Positions 1-12,664 of a DNA stretch of 64,000 bases are shown here, in pieces. This DNA comes from Hirundichthys speculiger (Eukaryota > Chordata > Actinopteri > Beloniformes > Exocoetidae), in contig JAGFBZ010000936.1 of the NCBI GenBank assembly GCA_018398805.1, forward strand, positions 744,001-808,000, read 5' to 3'. Numbering within the stretch: the stretch's first letter is position 1; the number at the start of each line of letters is the position of its first letter. Made by a program: the position numbers and the translations under genes. The notes beneath the pieces are model-generated. The model searched no databases, was not told the origin of the DNA, and saw nothing but the letters and a program-made list of their open reading frames with translations.

Positions 1-2533
1 AAAAAAAAAACTCCATGTTGTTGATTTTTGCTCTAAAGATTGGAGAAAAAATCTTGAACATTCATGTTACTTCTGGCCTGATTTGAAGAGTTTATCACCG
101 TCTTTCTAATTCTATTCAGAAATTAAATTGAGAAGTTGAGAAGAGACTGTATGAAATAGCCTTCAAAAGAGCTTCAGCTGTAGCTGTGCTGTGGGAGGAT
201 GCTATTTTGATTACTGCCAGTTCCTTGTAATAGCGAGAACTGTGACTTACATAATCACACTTACAATAAATGTTTAAAATGTCATTTACACCAATTGCTG
301 CTCCCCAGCAAGGCTGATCATTTTAACAGCAGTTTCACACGCCTGTAGATTAACCTGATTACAACAAAATGCATTTGATAAGATGCTTTACTATTCTTTT
401 TTTTTTTTTTTTTTATGAAATTGTATGAAGTTGTGTGCAAGAGATAAGCAGTAAACAAAGAAGCAGAACCATTAAAAACTGCCCATCTGTCTTAGAATTG
501 GAGAAATACTACGGTGTCTACTGAGGTGCAAACCTTTTGAACTGCATTTCAATTGCGTAATTTTATTTTTATTTTTTTTAAACAACTGCAATCTGTACAT
601 TGCAGAATTGAGATGTGATATGATCTACAGAGTGTGGGTAAATCTTCTTCATGTCATATTTTTTGTGAGAATAATTAGAAGGACGCTGAAAGGCAAAACT
701 CCAAATGACACCATGTTTTTGAATGGCGCCGCACTGCTGGCAGTCTGTTGCAGTCGCTCTCATTTAGTTCTGCCTGTATTTGCAACATGTTCAGATGTTG
801 TTCTGGAATTTTGTTTTCAATCAAAAGACTGATTTTTGAAAAATATTTCTGTGGTAATCTAAATAATGTGCTGCTCAAAGGTTTTCTTATGGTAATTCTG
901 GCGCTGTTCAGTATCTGTTCTGACGCGTGATCATGACAATGGGACAGTTGTTTGCAAATGGAGTGATATACACGACTGTATATAATTTCAAACTGTCAAA
1001 TTTCAAAATTTCCATAATTTTGAATATGTAGTTGTAAAGTGCTGTTTTATAATCCAATTGCGTGTAATCTACGCAATTGGAAGACATCCTTAGTAGATAG
1101 GCAAGTCTGTGGAGCATAGCACAACCTCAGGTTTAAAACAGGTCCAGTCTAAAGTCGGAGGTGACAACATGTCAATGTGTCATCTCTGTTTTAGTGCTCA
1201 GATGTCATATTGACAGCTCAATAATTACAGCCTGAGGTGGCAAGAGAGGCAATAAATGAGCTAGTTAGAAAGCTGCAGTCGCGCCTTTGCATATTAGTCC
1301 CAAAACTATTAATAAATACTGTCACTCTAATTAGCAAGTATGAAGGGATAAAATCACACAAAGCAAGCACCAGTATAATGACTTACACAAATATACACAA
1401 ACATGCTCACAGGCAAACACACAGCCAGAAAAGAATCCTCAGATCTCTCACATCCATCTCATGTACGCCTTTTCTTCCGCACACAAAAATCATATCACAC
1501 AACCAACTTTCATGAGAGTGAAAGAGATACGGAAAGGAAAAAGCGCCATATATTTAATCTTCTCTGATGACTTTAATGAACACAGGTGATGCTCTGTTTC
1601 TATGACCAATAAAAGTACTACCTCTCAGCCTCTGGGTTCTATGTTAGTTTTCTAAAATCAAGGATGGTACAAAGGATCTTAATCGGACCAACTTTTTATT
1701 ATCTTTTAACAGGCTTTGGAGAGCTGCAATAAAATCTGTATTTTCAAGAAGAAAAACAACTTGAACATTTTTCCCACGCCGTGATTTTAAAGTGACTTTC
1801 CAGATTACTGGATGGGCCCACCTGGCACAGGCCCAGAAACCTCAGCGAGGTCCGGCTCTTGATCTGTATCTCAGAAAGAGGAGCAGAAACAAAACAGTGT
1901 AAATGATGAGACAAAATAGACAGAAAAACAAAGTTTTTAAGACACAGAAGGACCACAAAGTAACAGACAAAGGGCTATGGTGAGGTGCAAAACAACTGAA
2001 ATGTGAGGAAAAGCAACTATATGGGGATATAAAAGATAAGTAAAAGAAGATGCAGAAAATGTGATTCAAAACACCCACAAAGTGAGGAAAAATATTAACT
2101 AGCTCAAGAAATTAACCACAAAACATTAATAAAGTAACACAACATCCTTACACTACAAGAGAGATGGAAGTGATTGATGTGCAAAATTAATGAATTTATC
2201 AAAATAATAACTAAGAAAAAAAGTTCTTAAAAATAACCAACATGACCTTTTATGGGACTAAAGTGAAAAATGATTATTATCTGCACAAATAAAATTCCAA
2301 AATGAAGCTCAATAGAACTGTCATAGCACATGATCCTGGGAATTTGATTTTGGGTCGACATACGTTTCATCCAATTCTTTCGTTTTACGCTTTAATGAAG
2401 TTTATTGGCGCTCTAATGCTTTTGGGAAAATCTCCAGTATTACTCTTCCTTTCTTTTCCTGCTCTGTCTTAATCGCCTGTCTTACTTGCAACTCTTTGGC
2501 TCATGAGTGGAGGTGTAGCTGTTGTTGTGTGCT

Positions 2534-2578
2534 ACCCCCCCACCCCCCCCCCCACCCGCTCACCCACCCACCCACCCC
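2534..2578. repeat. C-rich simple repeat, (CCCA)n-like
   Basis: A C-rich tract with interspersed A residues, ending in regular CCCA units. The complementary strand is G-rich and could form a G-quadruplex. Confidence 0.85.
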
Positions 2579-3664
2579 AATACTGATGTAAAAGATACAA
2601 AATTGACCACACACAGTTGCAAAACAACCAGATATTAACCAAAATCCAACCACAAATATAGCAGATCCTTTTACTAGGTCATTTCATGACTTTCAGATGG
2701 GGTGTCCTGGTCGAATGATTGCATAATCTTTATATGTTGTTAAATAATCTATATACTTACCTGAGCTTCATTCCATAGAAAGATGCTCCTTTAATCAAAC
2801 TGAGCGTTTTCTTTAGTTCTCTGTTAGTGCAGAAGCTCTGAGCTGACGTCTTGCTGACATCACAAGTTTTATTTATATTCAGGTCATATTTCATGGTGTT
2901 CATGTATGCAATATCGGCAGGTTCATCTCAGACCAGAGTTACATAATGTATGTTTAATAATATTCTCTGATTGAAGGGAAGAGCTGCAACTACTTCTGCA
3001 AACATGTTTAAATACTGAATACAGTTCAAACATACAGTATGTCTTCAGGCACTCTCTCATGTACTGAGTGCATGGAGAATTATAAAAACATAGATACATG
3101 TGTGCAAGCACACTTACTGGGTACGATCACATGCAACTTGCATGCGGACTTGTTCAGAGAACGGGACACGCAGACAGTCACCGAAGGAGACAAATTTACT
3201 GATAATTTATATAACGACAAAAGAAAATGTTCCTTCACACTCCCTTGCCCAGCAGTTGATCGCGCTGTACATCATGCAGCCTCAATCACGATCCCACAAA
3301 AACACAAAAATTAACATTTGTTATTTCAGTTTTGATTAAAAGGACTTATTCACGCACGTAATTTAACCAAAATACCCTTTAAATCATAGCAAACACTATC
3401 AAGAACGGTATTTTTGGCATTATAATAGATTGACTGCTGTTTGAGTGCAGCAATCACAACAGTGGGCAACATCCCAAAATATTTTTGCAGGGAAATAGCC
3501 TAACAAATGATATCCATAAAAGATAGATGAGGAAGTCGTTGCTTCATTCATATTTGATAGCTGGGCTTAAGATGCATTACCCAACCAGCACAACAACCCC
3601 GTGCTGTCACTCCCTGAAATAATGAGCTTGAAGGAGCATCTGCGATGGCAGAGGTCTGTGTGAT

Positions 3665-3686
3665 TGTGTGTGTGTGTGTTTGTGTG
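3665..3686. repeat. (TG)n microsatellite
   Basis: A short TG dinucleotide run with one interruption. Confidence 0.85.
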
Positions 3687-5276
3687 ACTGTATGTTTTTT
3701 TTTTTTACCAGTGTTGTAGGGGCATACATCTGTTTATCTTGTTATACTGTAGGAATCCTATTTCCATCAATGAAATGTAACTAATGTTAGTATAAATACT
3801 TCAGGTTAGGTTTCAAGTGTAATGTGTATTGTCCATTGTATCATCTGCAATGTTGTGTGTGTGTGTGGCTAAGAAATGCAGCCTTACAGGGTGACAGGAG
3901 GCCAGCTGTTGCCCCGTCCTTTGTGCTGTAAGAGATGATCAGAAAGAGGTTTACCACCAGAGACAAACAGCAGTCATTTATCGACATATCTTACATGTGT
4001 ATATCCGTCTACGTTAAATCACAAACTACACATACCACAAAACCATACACTGGAATACAAGGAAACACACCTGTAAAGAGTAAGGTGGCTTTTGTGAGCG
4101 TGTAGCCCCAGGTGCCCGTTGAGCCCATCCTCTTGTCATTCAGATAGCCGGGCATCAGATCAGTTCATGTGGCCTGATCAATACGGAGGCAGCCAGACTC
4201 TTCATTAGAATTCCTCGGGGACAGACTACCTGCCACTGACTCGCCAGCTCGTTGCAGGAGCTCCATAGTCTGCCTCCAGCTGTTTCTGCTCATTAGATTC
4301 TGTGTTCAAATGTCTTTTATTGCATCTTTTATGGGTTAACATCATGTTAATAGTGTCCACCTGTCAAGATTCACCCAAAAAGTAATAGAGAACAAACCTG
4401 TGTATATTGACATTTCTTCATAAATAAGTAGCCTGTGTGAGTTAATTCAGCTGCTGGTTTAATAAGTCAGTTTCTAAAGATGATATTTTGTTCATTGTAA
4501 AACTGGAACAACTTTCAGTTTAGAGATAGTGGGTGAGTAGCATTTTATTTGGTTTATCATTATTCGGATAAATGACTTGTCTGTGTAACTTTGCTTTACA
4601 AGTGTTTCTGCTTTGAACGTGAAGCACTGCCTTAAAAAAATATAAGACGAAAGGACGGCATATATTCATGCACTATGCTGAAGAAATCAAGATGCTTGAG
4701 GTTAATCATCGTTTCCTACAGTTAATCAAAGAGCTTCAGTGGGAAGCATTTTGGAGCAGTCCCCCTTCCCCCCTTCAACACTTACACAAAGACTAATAGC
4801 GGTGGCTCTTGAGTGTGATGAAAGCAGGGCAATGAAAGTAGAGTTAGGTTGTTAGAGGAGTTGGCCCTGCTTGCTGCCACTCCTCCACATGTCTGCAGGT
4901 TCATTACCAGTAAGCAGACTCAATGAGCGCGCTCCTACATGCACCATTTCCATAATACGACCCACTGAGCATTGCTCACCTGTCACACTGGAATACTGAA
5001 GAGGGCATTTATACAGTCCAGTGTGAGAACATGTATTTGAGATTTCAACAGTGAAAAGAAGGTTGTCATCTTTTCCATTTAGGCTCCTGTGTTTTTGCCA
5101 CAAAAAGTAGCTAAAAGGAGAAATGTCATACGCTATTTTCAAAATTGACAACATTTCTCAAGGTCTTGTGGTCTGACATGTTTTGGTCAAAATACCACAG
5201 GGATAAAGTATAAAATCACCCCTTTCAGCCATGACTTTCTAGCTCTCTTCATCCCATTCCACCTCCTCTACTGTGT

Positions 5277-5309
<33 letters not shown>
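5277..5309 (+). repeat. Poly-G run of 33 bases
   Basis: An uninterrupted run of 33 G residues. Runs this long are rare, prone to length error in assemblies, and able to form G-quadruplexes on the plus strand. Confidence 0.9.
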
Positions 5310-7757
5310 CTCTTTTGAAATCCGTGTTATAACATTGCACAGTCTACATTTGAGGTATGTCAAATGCAGCTAGTGTGAATTAGAAAACAGATAAAGATGG
5401 CAAGGATGTATTATTCTACTGTGATATAACCCTGAAAATCTGAACTGCTCACTTGATGACTTGTTTTTAGACACTGCTGGATCTAAACAAAATTACAAGC
5501 TTGTATTATGACGGAGTTTTTGAGTTAACAGTCACTTTAGACACTGAAAAGTAGATGATCATTTATAGCTTTGGTAACTACCATAGCATGGCAAATCTAG
5601 CTAACTGGGGATTTGATTGATACTGCAGTCTATAGGTACCCATCTTATAAGTGATATAAAAGTGAGAAAATTCACAAATGACAATGTTGTGATACACTGT
5701 AGGTAATATATCAGTTCCTTGTGTTGCACTAAAATTCAGCGCTTATGTCTGATAAAACTCTGGTATGACGCAGAGTAAATCTTTATCATGCGTGCAGATG
5801 CAGTTCTCTTTCAAATGTATTACACAAGTGCAAAACAACACTTTTCTGGAGTTATGCATCTGTGCAGCAGAGAGACTCAAACTCATCCACGGCCCCCAGA
5901 GTTTTGGGGTTCTACTCTCTGCAAAACATCAACAGGCATGGGTGTGGGGGGGGGGGGGTCTCTTGAAAAGATACACCCAGCAGGAGTTTCTGAGGTTTGC
6001 AACCACAAGCAATTAGCTACCATTTGACAGTGGGACTCTTCTGCTTTCTCACTTTCCACTGAGAGATTTCCGGAGCCCTGCAACGCTGAGTCTTATTGAT
6101 CGGCATGCTGGAAAGGTCAGTGAATTGGATCACTGCTGGAACATCCCTCTGCTTTGGCATGCCCAGGAACTCTACGCCCACAGCGGTGGCACCATGCTTG
6201 TCTTAGTTTAGCTTCTTAGTGTGATACCATTTGCGAGGAATGTCAAGCAGCGTCGGTTTCCTTCACCTGCTCATGAGGGTAAGACATGATTAGAAAGCAG
6301 CTCATTCTGTATTTAAAGCTTGAAGTATTAGTTGTGGCTTGCAATGGCCTAAAATAGAAATCAGAGAATTTAGAATGAATGGGTCCCAAATCGGACCGAT
6401 ACCAGAGCTTTCCAGGCATTTCTTGATGAATTTGTTTCGTCAAGCCTGAATGAGGTATAGTATCAGCTCAATGATTTAGATGATTATAACTGTGTGTATG
6501 TGAGGCATCAAGTTTAATTTCCATTGCTAGGGTACTCGGTTGTGTGTCTGATCAAGCACATCATCACTGCATCAGTGATAATGCATTGATTCTTTTTATT
6601 TTTATTTCCTTCCTGACTTTGTGGTCAGTAAAGAACTCAGACTGCAGTTCCTCTCATTAGAGAAGATAAACCAATAGCTTGGAGCATGTTTGATTTTTTT
6701 TTTACGCTTTTTTCGCTGCCTTACTTTTTTTTTCTTTTTATTTAATCCTTTGCCTCTGCACCAACCGATAAGATTAAAAAAAAACAGTGTAAAAAAAAAA
6801 GGAAAAGAAAGAAAAGGAAAAAAGCTGAAAATGTAAAAATAAAAAATTACATTCAAAATTCCCTCTGAAAGTGGCAACATTGCATCCTAAGCCACCTGCT
6901 GCATGAAATAAAGCAGAGATCAGACCTTTCTGAGAGTGGCTCTGCTGTCGGTATATAGTGCACAAACAAAACACTCATACAGGCCCATTTGTATCTTTCA
7001 TATGTGGGAGACCATCACAATTAACATACTCAGCTGACACAGCCTCTGCAAAGTGATGAAGCATTCAATTCACACATGACTACGCTCAGACAGCAAGGGA
7101 TCTGTTCATTTGACCTGCATCACTAACCCCCTAAAGTGAAAAAGCCGCTCGAGGGAAGGGAGATTTCAATTTAATCATACACTGTGAAAAGCAATGTCAG
7201 TGTCTTTAGCACTCCAAATCAGGAAAATGTTAAGGTGTTTGGCTTATTTCATCTCCTGAGAGAAAGATGAGAGCCCAGCGTCATGAGGGGAGATTGTCAT
7301 TCCCGAGGATTGGATTTACTGTATTCATGCATCTGAAGGAGCTTTAAAGAAGAAAGGCATGACATCTAAATCCTTTTACTTGTGTTGATGGTCCTGGCAG
7401 ACGAATAGATGCTCCTTTTACTTTAGACATAAGATGATATGTCAGAATGATGGGATACATTGTACATATGTCACGCTCTTTTCTGTTGGTTCTACTGGGG
7501 AGTTTTTCTGTTGAATCATACACATGTAAGCAAAGTTCAGGGTTAGAGTTTATGTAAAAGAAAATAATCCAAAAATGTTCCTTAAAAAGCAGGTTCAGAA
7601 GTCGTTTGGGCAGGCCGGACTGCACACAGGATACACAATATTTTTTTAAACTTTATAACCACACATTAAATATAGAAACTGTGGCGAGGGTGTATGCTCC
7701 GAGTACGCATTGAATAATTGTTGTGCTAAACTGTTCTGCTACTGTATGTAATTAGTT

Positions 7758-7780
7758 TTATTATTATTATTATTATTATT
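7758..7780. repeat. (TTA)n microsatellite
   Basis: About eight tandem ATT/TTA units. Confidence 0.85.
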
Positions 7781-8089
7781 GTGTAAATACAGCAGATAAA
7801 CTGTAAATGTAACAGCAAATCAGTAGAAGTTGGAACAATGCAGAACTATGGACCTTTGACAAGGCCACTCATGGTCCTGTACCATCACAGACTTTGGGTT
7901 TTGGAGCGCTCATAAAAATCTGTACCACGCTGTGGTGAAGTTCACAGATATCACTATAGTGGGTTTGATATAAGGGGAAAATGAGACATGTTACAGAGAG
8001 GACAACATCTGGTTAGATGATATTCAGACAATGATTTAAATGAGGGAGATTGATGTAGGACTTCAGAGGTAGGTACAGAGGCAGAGAAC

Positions 8090-8312
8090 CGACTCCACAT
8101 CATCAAGGATCTGATATGGACTGTGAACAAGACCAACTTGATAAAGAAAGTTCAACAGAGGCTCTTATTCTTTATGAAACTCATAACAGCTGAACAACTC
8201 TCTTTGCTATTGGTGGATTTGCACAGAAATATAATCTAGAATGTTCTCTGCTACTGCATCGTGCCGTAGTGCACCACATCACTGCAGAAAACCACGAAAG
8301 CTTGGCCAGAAT
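8090..8312 (+). mobile_element. Decayed non-LTR retrotransposon (LINE) fragment
   Basis: The plus strand reads with interruptions as the end of a fish LINE reverse-transcriptase ORF. It contains a segment like DLIWTVNKTNLIKKVQQRLL, which fits the post-catalytic part of such ORFs (a D-W-x-x-N motif, then KKxQQRLxFxxxL). Two in-frame stops and a frameshift follow, so it is a dead fragment. The 5' part and 3' tail are absent. Its right end lies next to the TTAA-flanked element. The LINE clade cannot be fixed from this piece; a Rex1/Babar- or RTE-like element is most likely. Confidence 0.55.
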
Positions 8313-8318
8313 AGTTAA

Positions 8319-10624
8319 AGGGCTCCTGCCACCAAAAATGATGTTAAAATCAAGAATTTGGGCGCACTCTTCCGATTAAAATGATGTTTAACATTGCAAC
8401 ATTGAACGTCAGAACATTGACGAAAACTTGTTTTGAATCACGCGCCACCGACAAAAATCGATTGAGCGGCCAGCCCTCAAGCAGCTGGGGAAGAAGGTGG
8501 ATATGATGTCACATGGAGAACCCGCGAGGCTTGTGTTGCAGCCGTTTGCATCGCCAGCAGGTGTAAACTGAGCTTGTGGACGACTTTTTCCAAGGTTTTG
8601 TTCGAATACCAGGGAAGGTGGATGCAGTCTGTACACATTTCCAAAAGACCCGGTTCGATGGGAGCAGTGGGTTCAGCAAGTCCGGAGGACGAGGGACAAG
8701 TGAATGAATTCATCATTTGGAAAAGGAATGAAATCAATGGGTGTACTGGAGATTATTCTAAAGGACTGTATGTGTGCTGAACCAACACTTGTGGCCGCTG
8801 GGGGGCATCAGTTAAAATGCACGAGTCCAAGTCATATTCCTTTCATCCCTTTATTGTCTGTCAATAATGCAATAGAGTCTGAGGAGCATGTGCGTAGGTT
8901 ATGTTTATATATAAGTGTGGTTCTGTAACACAGAGAATAATAAAGATATTATCAGTACATTATTTACCTGTACACTGGGCTACCAGTAGTGATAGTTAAC
9001 AATGAAATAATATGGTAAATAATCAACGAAATAATAAATCTGTCTCTTAGCTTACATCAACTGATGTTATAGGCTAACACCAAATACAGGAGTGAGCAAC
9101 TGCTTACTATGAGCAATTATTAGCTTTAACGAGCTACCAAATTAGACAGGTTATCAACACAGAAATAAACTAAAATATACAGCATAATGTCATTTGGGAA
9201 CAATAAACATTACACTCACTGGTATATGAACGCACACGTCTAGCTCCAGACAGGAACAACAACGATAATGATTCGAACAAAGTCTCTTTCTTTGGGTAGC
9301 ACGCTTCTCCCGATTCACTGGTTCACTCTGCTGCGACTCTCCTTCCTTTGGCCAGCAGAGGGCGCAGCTCTACAGTTTACTATTACCCCTCCTGCTCCTG
9401 AGGCTGTCCTTCAGCACAATGGGCTCAGAATTTGTCAGATTGTCTCCTCAAAAACCAACGGGCTCATCAAAATTTGGGCTCCACTTTTGATACTCTTCCT
9501 CTTCTCTCAGGAAATCACCACCATCATCACCGTGATTCCTGGTGCGCCATTAGCGTTGTTTTTTCCCCAGCTTCTCCCTCGTTGCCAGAACTGCTTTCAT
9601 CCCTGCTACATTTTTCCATATTTGCGGAGTTATGAGCCCCCTGACACCTCGACCTGCTTGGCGATCGCAGAATGCTTCCACCCCGGCCACACTGAGGCGA
9701 AGCAGCCGATATACTATGCTGATTGTGGATTACGGCGCGCGAACTCGCCGTCACTACTAATGTCAGTTTCTACTTTCTACTGACTGCATATCTTCCTCCT
9801 CAGAATCGGAGTTAGCCAGAACCTGACAAAGTACTTCGTGGACGGTAAACCAACCACTCAGCATCGTGAGTAAATGAAAAAACACTCTTTTGCTTTGCTC
9901 TGCTCTCTCAGAGAGAGCTCATTTTACACTTTGAATAGTGCCACCACCAAAAATGGTTCTCAGATTACAGGCACACATGTCCACCATCTCCTGGTGAAAA
10001 GTAATAACAAGATTCGGCTTCACATTTATAGATACAGCGCATTTTATTCAGCAATGTTGCTTGTCGCAATATTGTGACTTTGGCACTTAACTGTATAATA
10101 ATAATTAAAGTTTGTTAGCCTGAGGAATAAGAGGGACAGGATGATTTTTACCATTCTGTGTTTTGAAGTCTCCCGATATCTTCTGGGATGGGTTCATTGG
10201 GTCCCTGCTCATCTGTCTCTGGCTCTGAGGGAGAGTCTCTGGAGATTAAAGAAGTTTCTGAAGGCAATTCGTCCAGATACGGCAAAATGCCGCCCCTGAG
10301 TTCCTCTGACACACCTTGCACGCTGTCTATTTCGAAAATACCCTCAGTGACCGAGGAATGGTCGGAACAATCCAAAAATCGCTCGATCTCATCGTTCTGG
10401 TGACTCGCCATAATGTACTTGCCTGATGACGATGTTCTCCCTGTGACGTCATAGCCAATATGGCTGCCGCCGAGAGTGGCGGATTGATTAATGTAACATC
10501 GCACCGGGATAAACCACAAATAATTTAGCGTTGATGATCATACATATCATCAAAGCTATCAGGAATACTTATAGTTAAACAATCAAAGCTTATTTTAGGG
10601 TTCATTTTTGGTGTCAGCAGCCCT
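8319..10624. mobile_element. TTAA-flanked DNA transposon (Kolobok- or piggyBac-like), 2.3 kb
   Basis: The ends are inverted repeats of about 24 bp. The left end reads AGGGCTCCTGCCACCAAAAA; the reverse complement of the right end is nearly the same, with two mismatches over 24 positions. Each end is flanked by TTAA, at 8,315-8,318 and 10,625-10,628. TTAA targets are used by piggyBac and Kolobok superfamilies, and the AGGG start fits Kolobok better than the CCC start of piggyBac. I see no complete transposase inside. The best coding signal is an exon-like minus-strand ORF near the right end, listed separately. Confidence 0.7.
10152..10411 (-). CDS. Exon-like ORF resembling fish P2X7-ballast-like proteins, inside the TTAA element
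   Basis: A minus-strand frame starting with ATG at 10,411 encodes an acidic, Ser/Glu-rich segment of about 87 residues. It begins MASHQNDEIERFLDC, contains an ILPY motif and ends GRLQNTEW. Fish genomes contain many uncharacterised proteins with this layout: an acidic start, a G-I-x-P-Y motif, then an N-T-x-W-C-x-C zinc-binding domain like the intracellular ballast domain of P2X7. Here the frame reaches a stop just after W. A GT dinucleotide in the context AATG|GTAAAA sits at that point, so the frame may be a 5' exon. I could not find the Cys-rich second exon in the rest of the element, so it may be lost. The family assignment is by recalled resemblance only. Confidence 0.42.
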
Positions 10625-10628
10625 TTAA

Positions 10629-11097
10629 GAATGTACAGAGGAGAGGGTGTCCAGATCTGGGAAGAGATGTTGTCCGGATGGGAGCATATGTTGCTCTAAA
10701 ATCTCTATGTACTCTTCAGCATTGATGGTCCCTTTCCAGATGTGGAAGCTGACAACTTCATAGGCACTAATGCAAACCCCATACCATCAGAGATGCAGGT
10801 TTTGAACTGTCTGCTGATAACAAGCAGGGTGGTTCCCCTAATCTTCAGTCTGCAGTAAATGGTGTCCATGGTTTTCCAAAAAGAATTTCAAATTTTGATT
10901 CGTCTGACCACAAAACTGTTTTCCATTTTGCCTCAGATTTTCCATTAAATGGTAAAATGTCTCAGTTTTAGCGTGTGATATGTTCTATATGTTCTATTGG
11001 GAATAAAATATGGGTTATGAGAGTTCTAAATCATTGCATTCTGTTTTTATTTATATTTTACACAGCATCCCAACTTTTTTAGAAACGTGGTTGTATT
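10629..11097 (-). mobile_element. Tc1/mariner-like element remnant with terminal repeat
   Basis: The minus strand encodes interrupted Tc1-type transposase fragments, including FGKPWTPFTAD, a stop, then RLGEPPC and a later SLMVWG segment, as in the catalytic half of Tc1 transposases. The right end (about 11,067-11,097) carries a terminal repeat whose reverse complement begins TACAACCACG and runs on with a GTTGGGATGCTGTGTAAAA block. The same terminal-repeat family recurs at 63,113. The left part of the element is missing, and the TTAA element begins directly next to the break. Confidence 0.65.
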
Positions 11098-11624
11098 TAG
11101 CAAACACAAAAGCAATCTGATGAAGCAAAATAAATGGGAGAGTGACGGACCAGTTAATCATGTGTGGAAGCATGTTATCTCATCAGAACACATTTAAGAG
11201 GAATTCCGGGGTATTCTGTCAATGTAGGCTGCACTGAGGGAGGCTGTGAAAAATCAGACTGTTGAAGTGTGAACTGTCATGGCTTGCGTCTTCTCATTTG
11301 CAAAACACCATCATTTCCATTTGCAGGGAAAACAAAAACTGAGCATCAGGTAATCACAGAGGACAAACACCAGAATACAAAACTTCACATAGAAACCGTA
11401 GTCTGAAATACTGCGTTCATATCTACCGAACAAATAAGATGTATTTCTAGGCTCTACCATGTCCTGTCTGCTGTTTGATAGAAAAAAATGACAAACTCCA
11501 TTTTTGGTAGACAAGTGTGGCATGTGCTGTGACCATTTTCTCTCTCATGATAAAAATGCTTCCCCTAATTAGATCCATCTGCAGCATCACCACAAATAAA
11601 TGTCCTGGGTCACGGTGCTTTTAC
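11098..11624. other. No feature recognised
   Basis: Unique-looking AT-rich DNA between the Tc1-like end and the SINE. No coding or RNA signal seen. Confidence 0.5.
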
Positions 11625-11795
11625 AAACAGCTGGGTCGCTCAGTGGTTTGAGCAGGGGCCCATATACAGAGGCTTCAGTCCTGCAGCAGTTGCAGGTTCG
11701 ACTCCCAGCCTGCAACCCTTTGCTGCATGTTTTCTCTCTGCCCCACTTTCCTGATGTTCTCCACTGTAAATAAAGGCCCCTAAAACCATAAAACC
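11625..11795 (+). mobile_element. tRNA-derived SINE
   Basis: A tRNA-like head shows a box A-like stretch (TCGCTCAGTGG at 11,636-11,646) and a perfect box B (GGTTCGACTCC at 11,695-11,705), spaced as in an internal RNA polymerase III promoter. A tRNA-unrelated body follows that is typical of fish SINEs. It is not a functional tRNA: it has no recognisable anticodon arm or acceptor pairing. Confidence 0.75.
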
Positions 11796-12656
11796 TTAAA
11801 TATATAATGTAATCATCGTAGAATGGTTTAGAATTGTCTATAAAAACAAAAACAGACCTCTTGAAATTCATCATCATGAAATTCAACATCCCAAGTGCAC
11901 AAAACATTTTTTTTTCAATAAATGGGTGCGTCTTGTAATTATTATAATAGTCTTTTAATATGATGTAACTCTTCTCTTCTGTCCAGATCTCATGCACTTG
12001 CTTTCCATAAAGACAATTTTCTTGAATTTTAAATACCTGGATTCCAACACTGCAGAAGTAGGACAGTGTATGACGCCTGCTCGGGGCTGTGGACTTCACC
12101 AGCCAGAACAGATTGTCTTTTTTGGCTCCCTTTCTGTAGCTCGCGGGCTTTATATGTGACATTACCTATTGGTGTATTTACTGCATTTCTAAAACCTGCA
12201 GTTTTGCATTTGATTATAAACAGCTTGGCAATGCTTCAATGAATGCTTGAGATCTGTGTGTACAAAAAATAAAAATCAGTTTTAGATATTCAGTAATTAC
12301 TTCTTTATTATCTGGAATCTTTGGAAAACTACCACCAGCATACTGATCCGAAGGACTGAATATAAATGACGCCACAATGACTCGGGGAGAAAATATCTTG
12401 ACCAGTGTTGAACAAACTGAACCACTGACTCAATAGCACCACAGCAAATGGTTAAGACACCATCTTTGAGCCCACCATGCACACAATGTTGAGATACCAT
12501 CTATCTGTGGATCATCAGAATGATAAGGATTCATTCTCTGGAGATATATATCTATTTTCAAGTTCACAGTTGAGATATTTCAGTCATTAATAATATCATG
12601 GAAAGGCCGGCCACCAAGGTGGCCATTCACCTGTTTACTGTAAATGATTTACGTCT
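11796..12656. other. No gene established; long minus-strand open frame only
   Basis: A minus-strand frame open from ATG at 12,162 to 11,587 (191 codons) crosses this stretch and runs into the antisense of the SINE. I recognise no domain in it. It is treated as a finding, not a gene. Confidence 0.4.
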
Positions 12657-12664
12657 GCTCAGAC

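Larger units (their letters stand above)
1..8089. other. No gene recognised; AT-rich non-coding DNA
   Basis: I see no open frame with recognisable protein similarity and no exon with convincing splice sites on either strand. The stretch holds only simple-sequence tracts, listed separately. Blocks around 4,080-4,300 and 7,080-7,330 have more balanced composition than their surroundings and could be conserved non-coding elements, but nothing in the sequence alone proves it. The region lies beyond the 3' end of galnt12. Confidence 0.6.

Noticed and set aside
9268..9783. 171-codon plus-strand ORF inside the TTAA element
   Set aside because: No domain or exon signal is recognised. It lies opposite weak minus-strand frames and shows no transposase motif, so I do not call it a gene.
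11625..11710. A tRNA gene
   Set aside because: Box A and box B are present, but no cloverleaf with an anticodon arm forms, and a SINE body follows.
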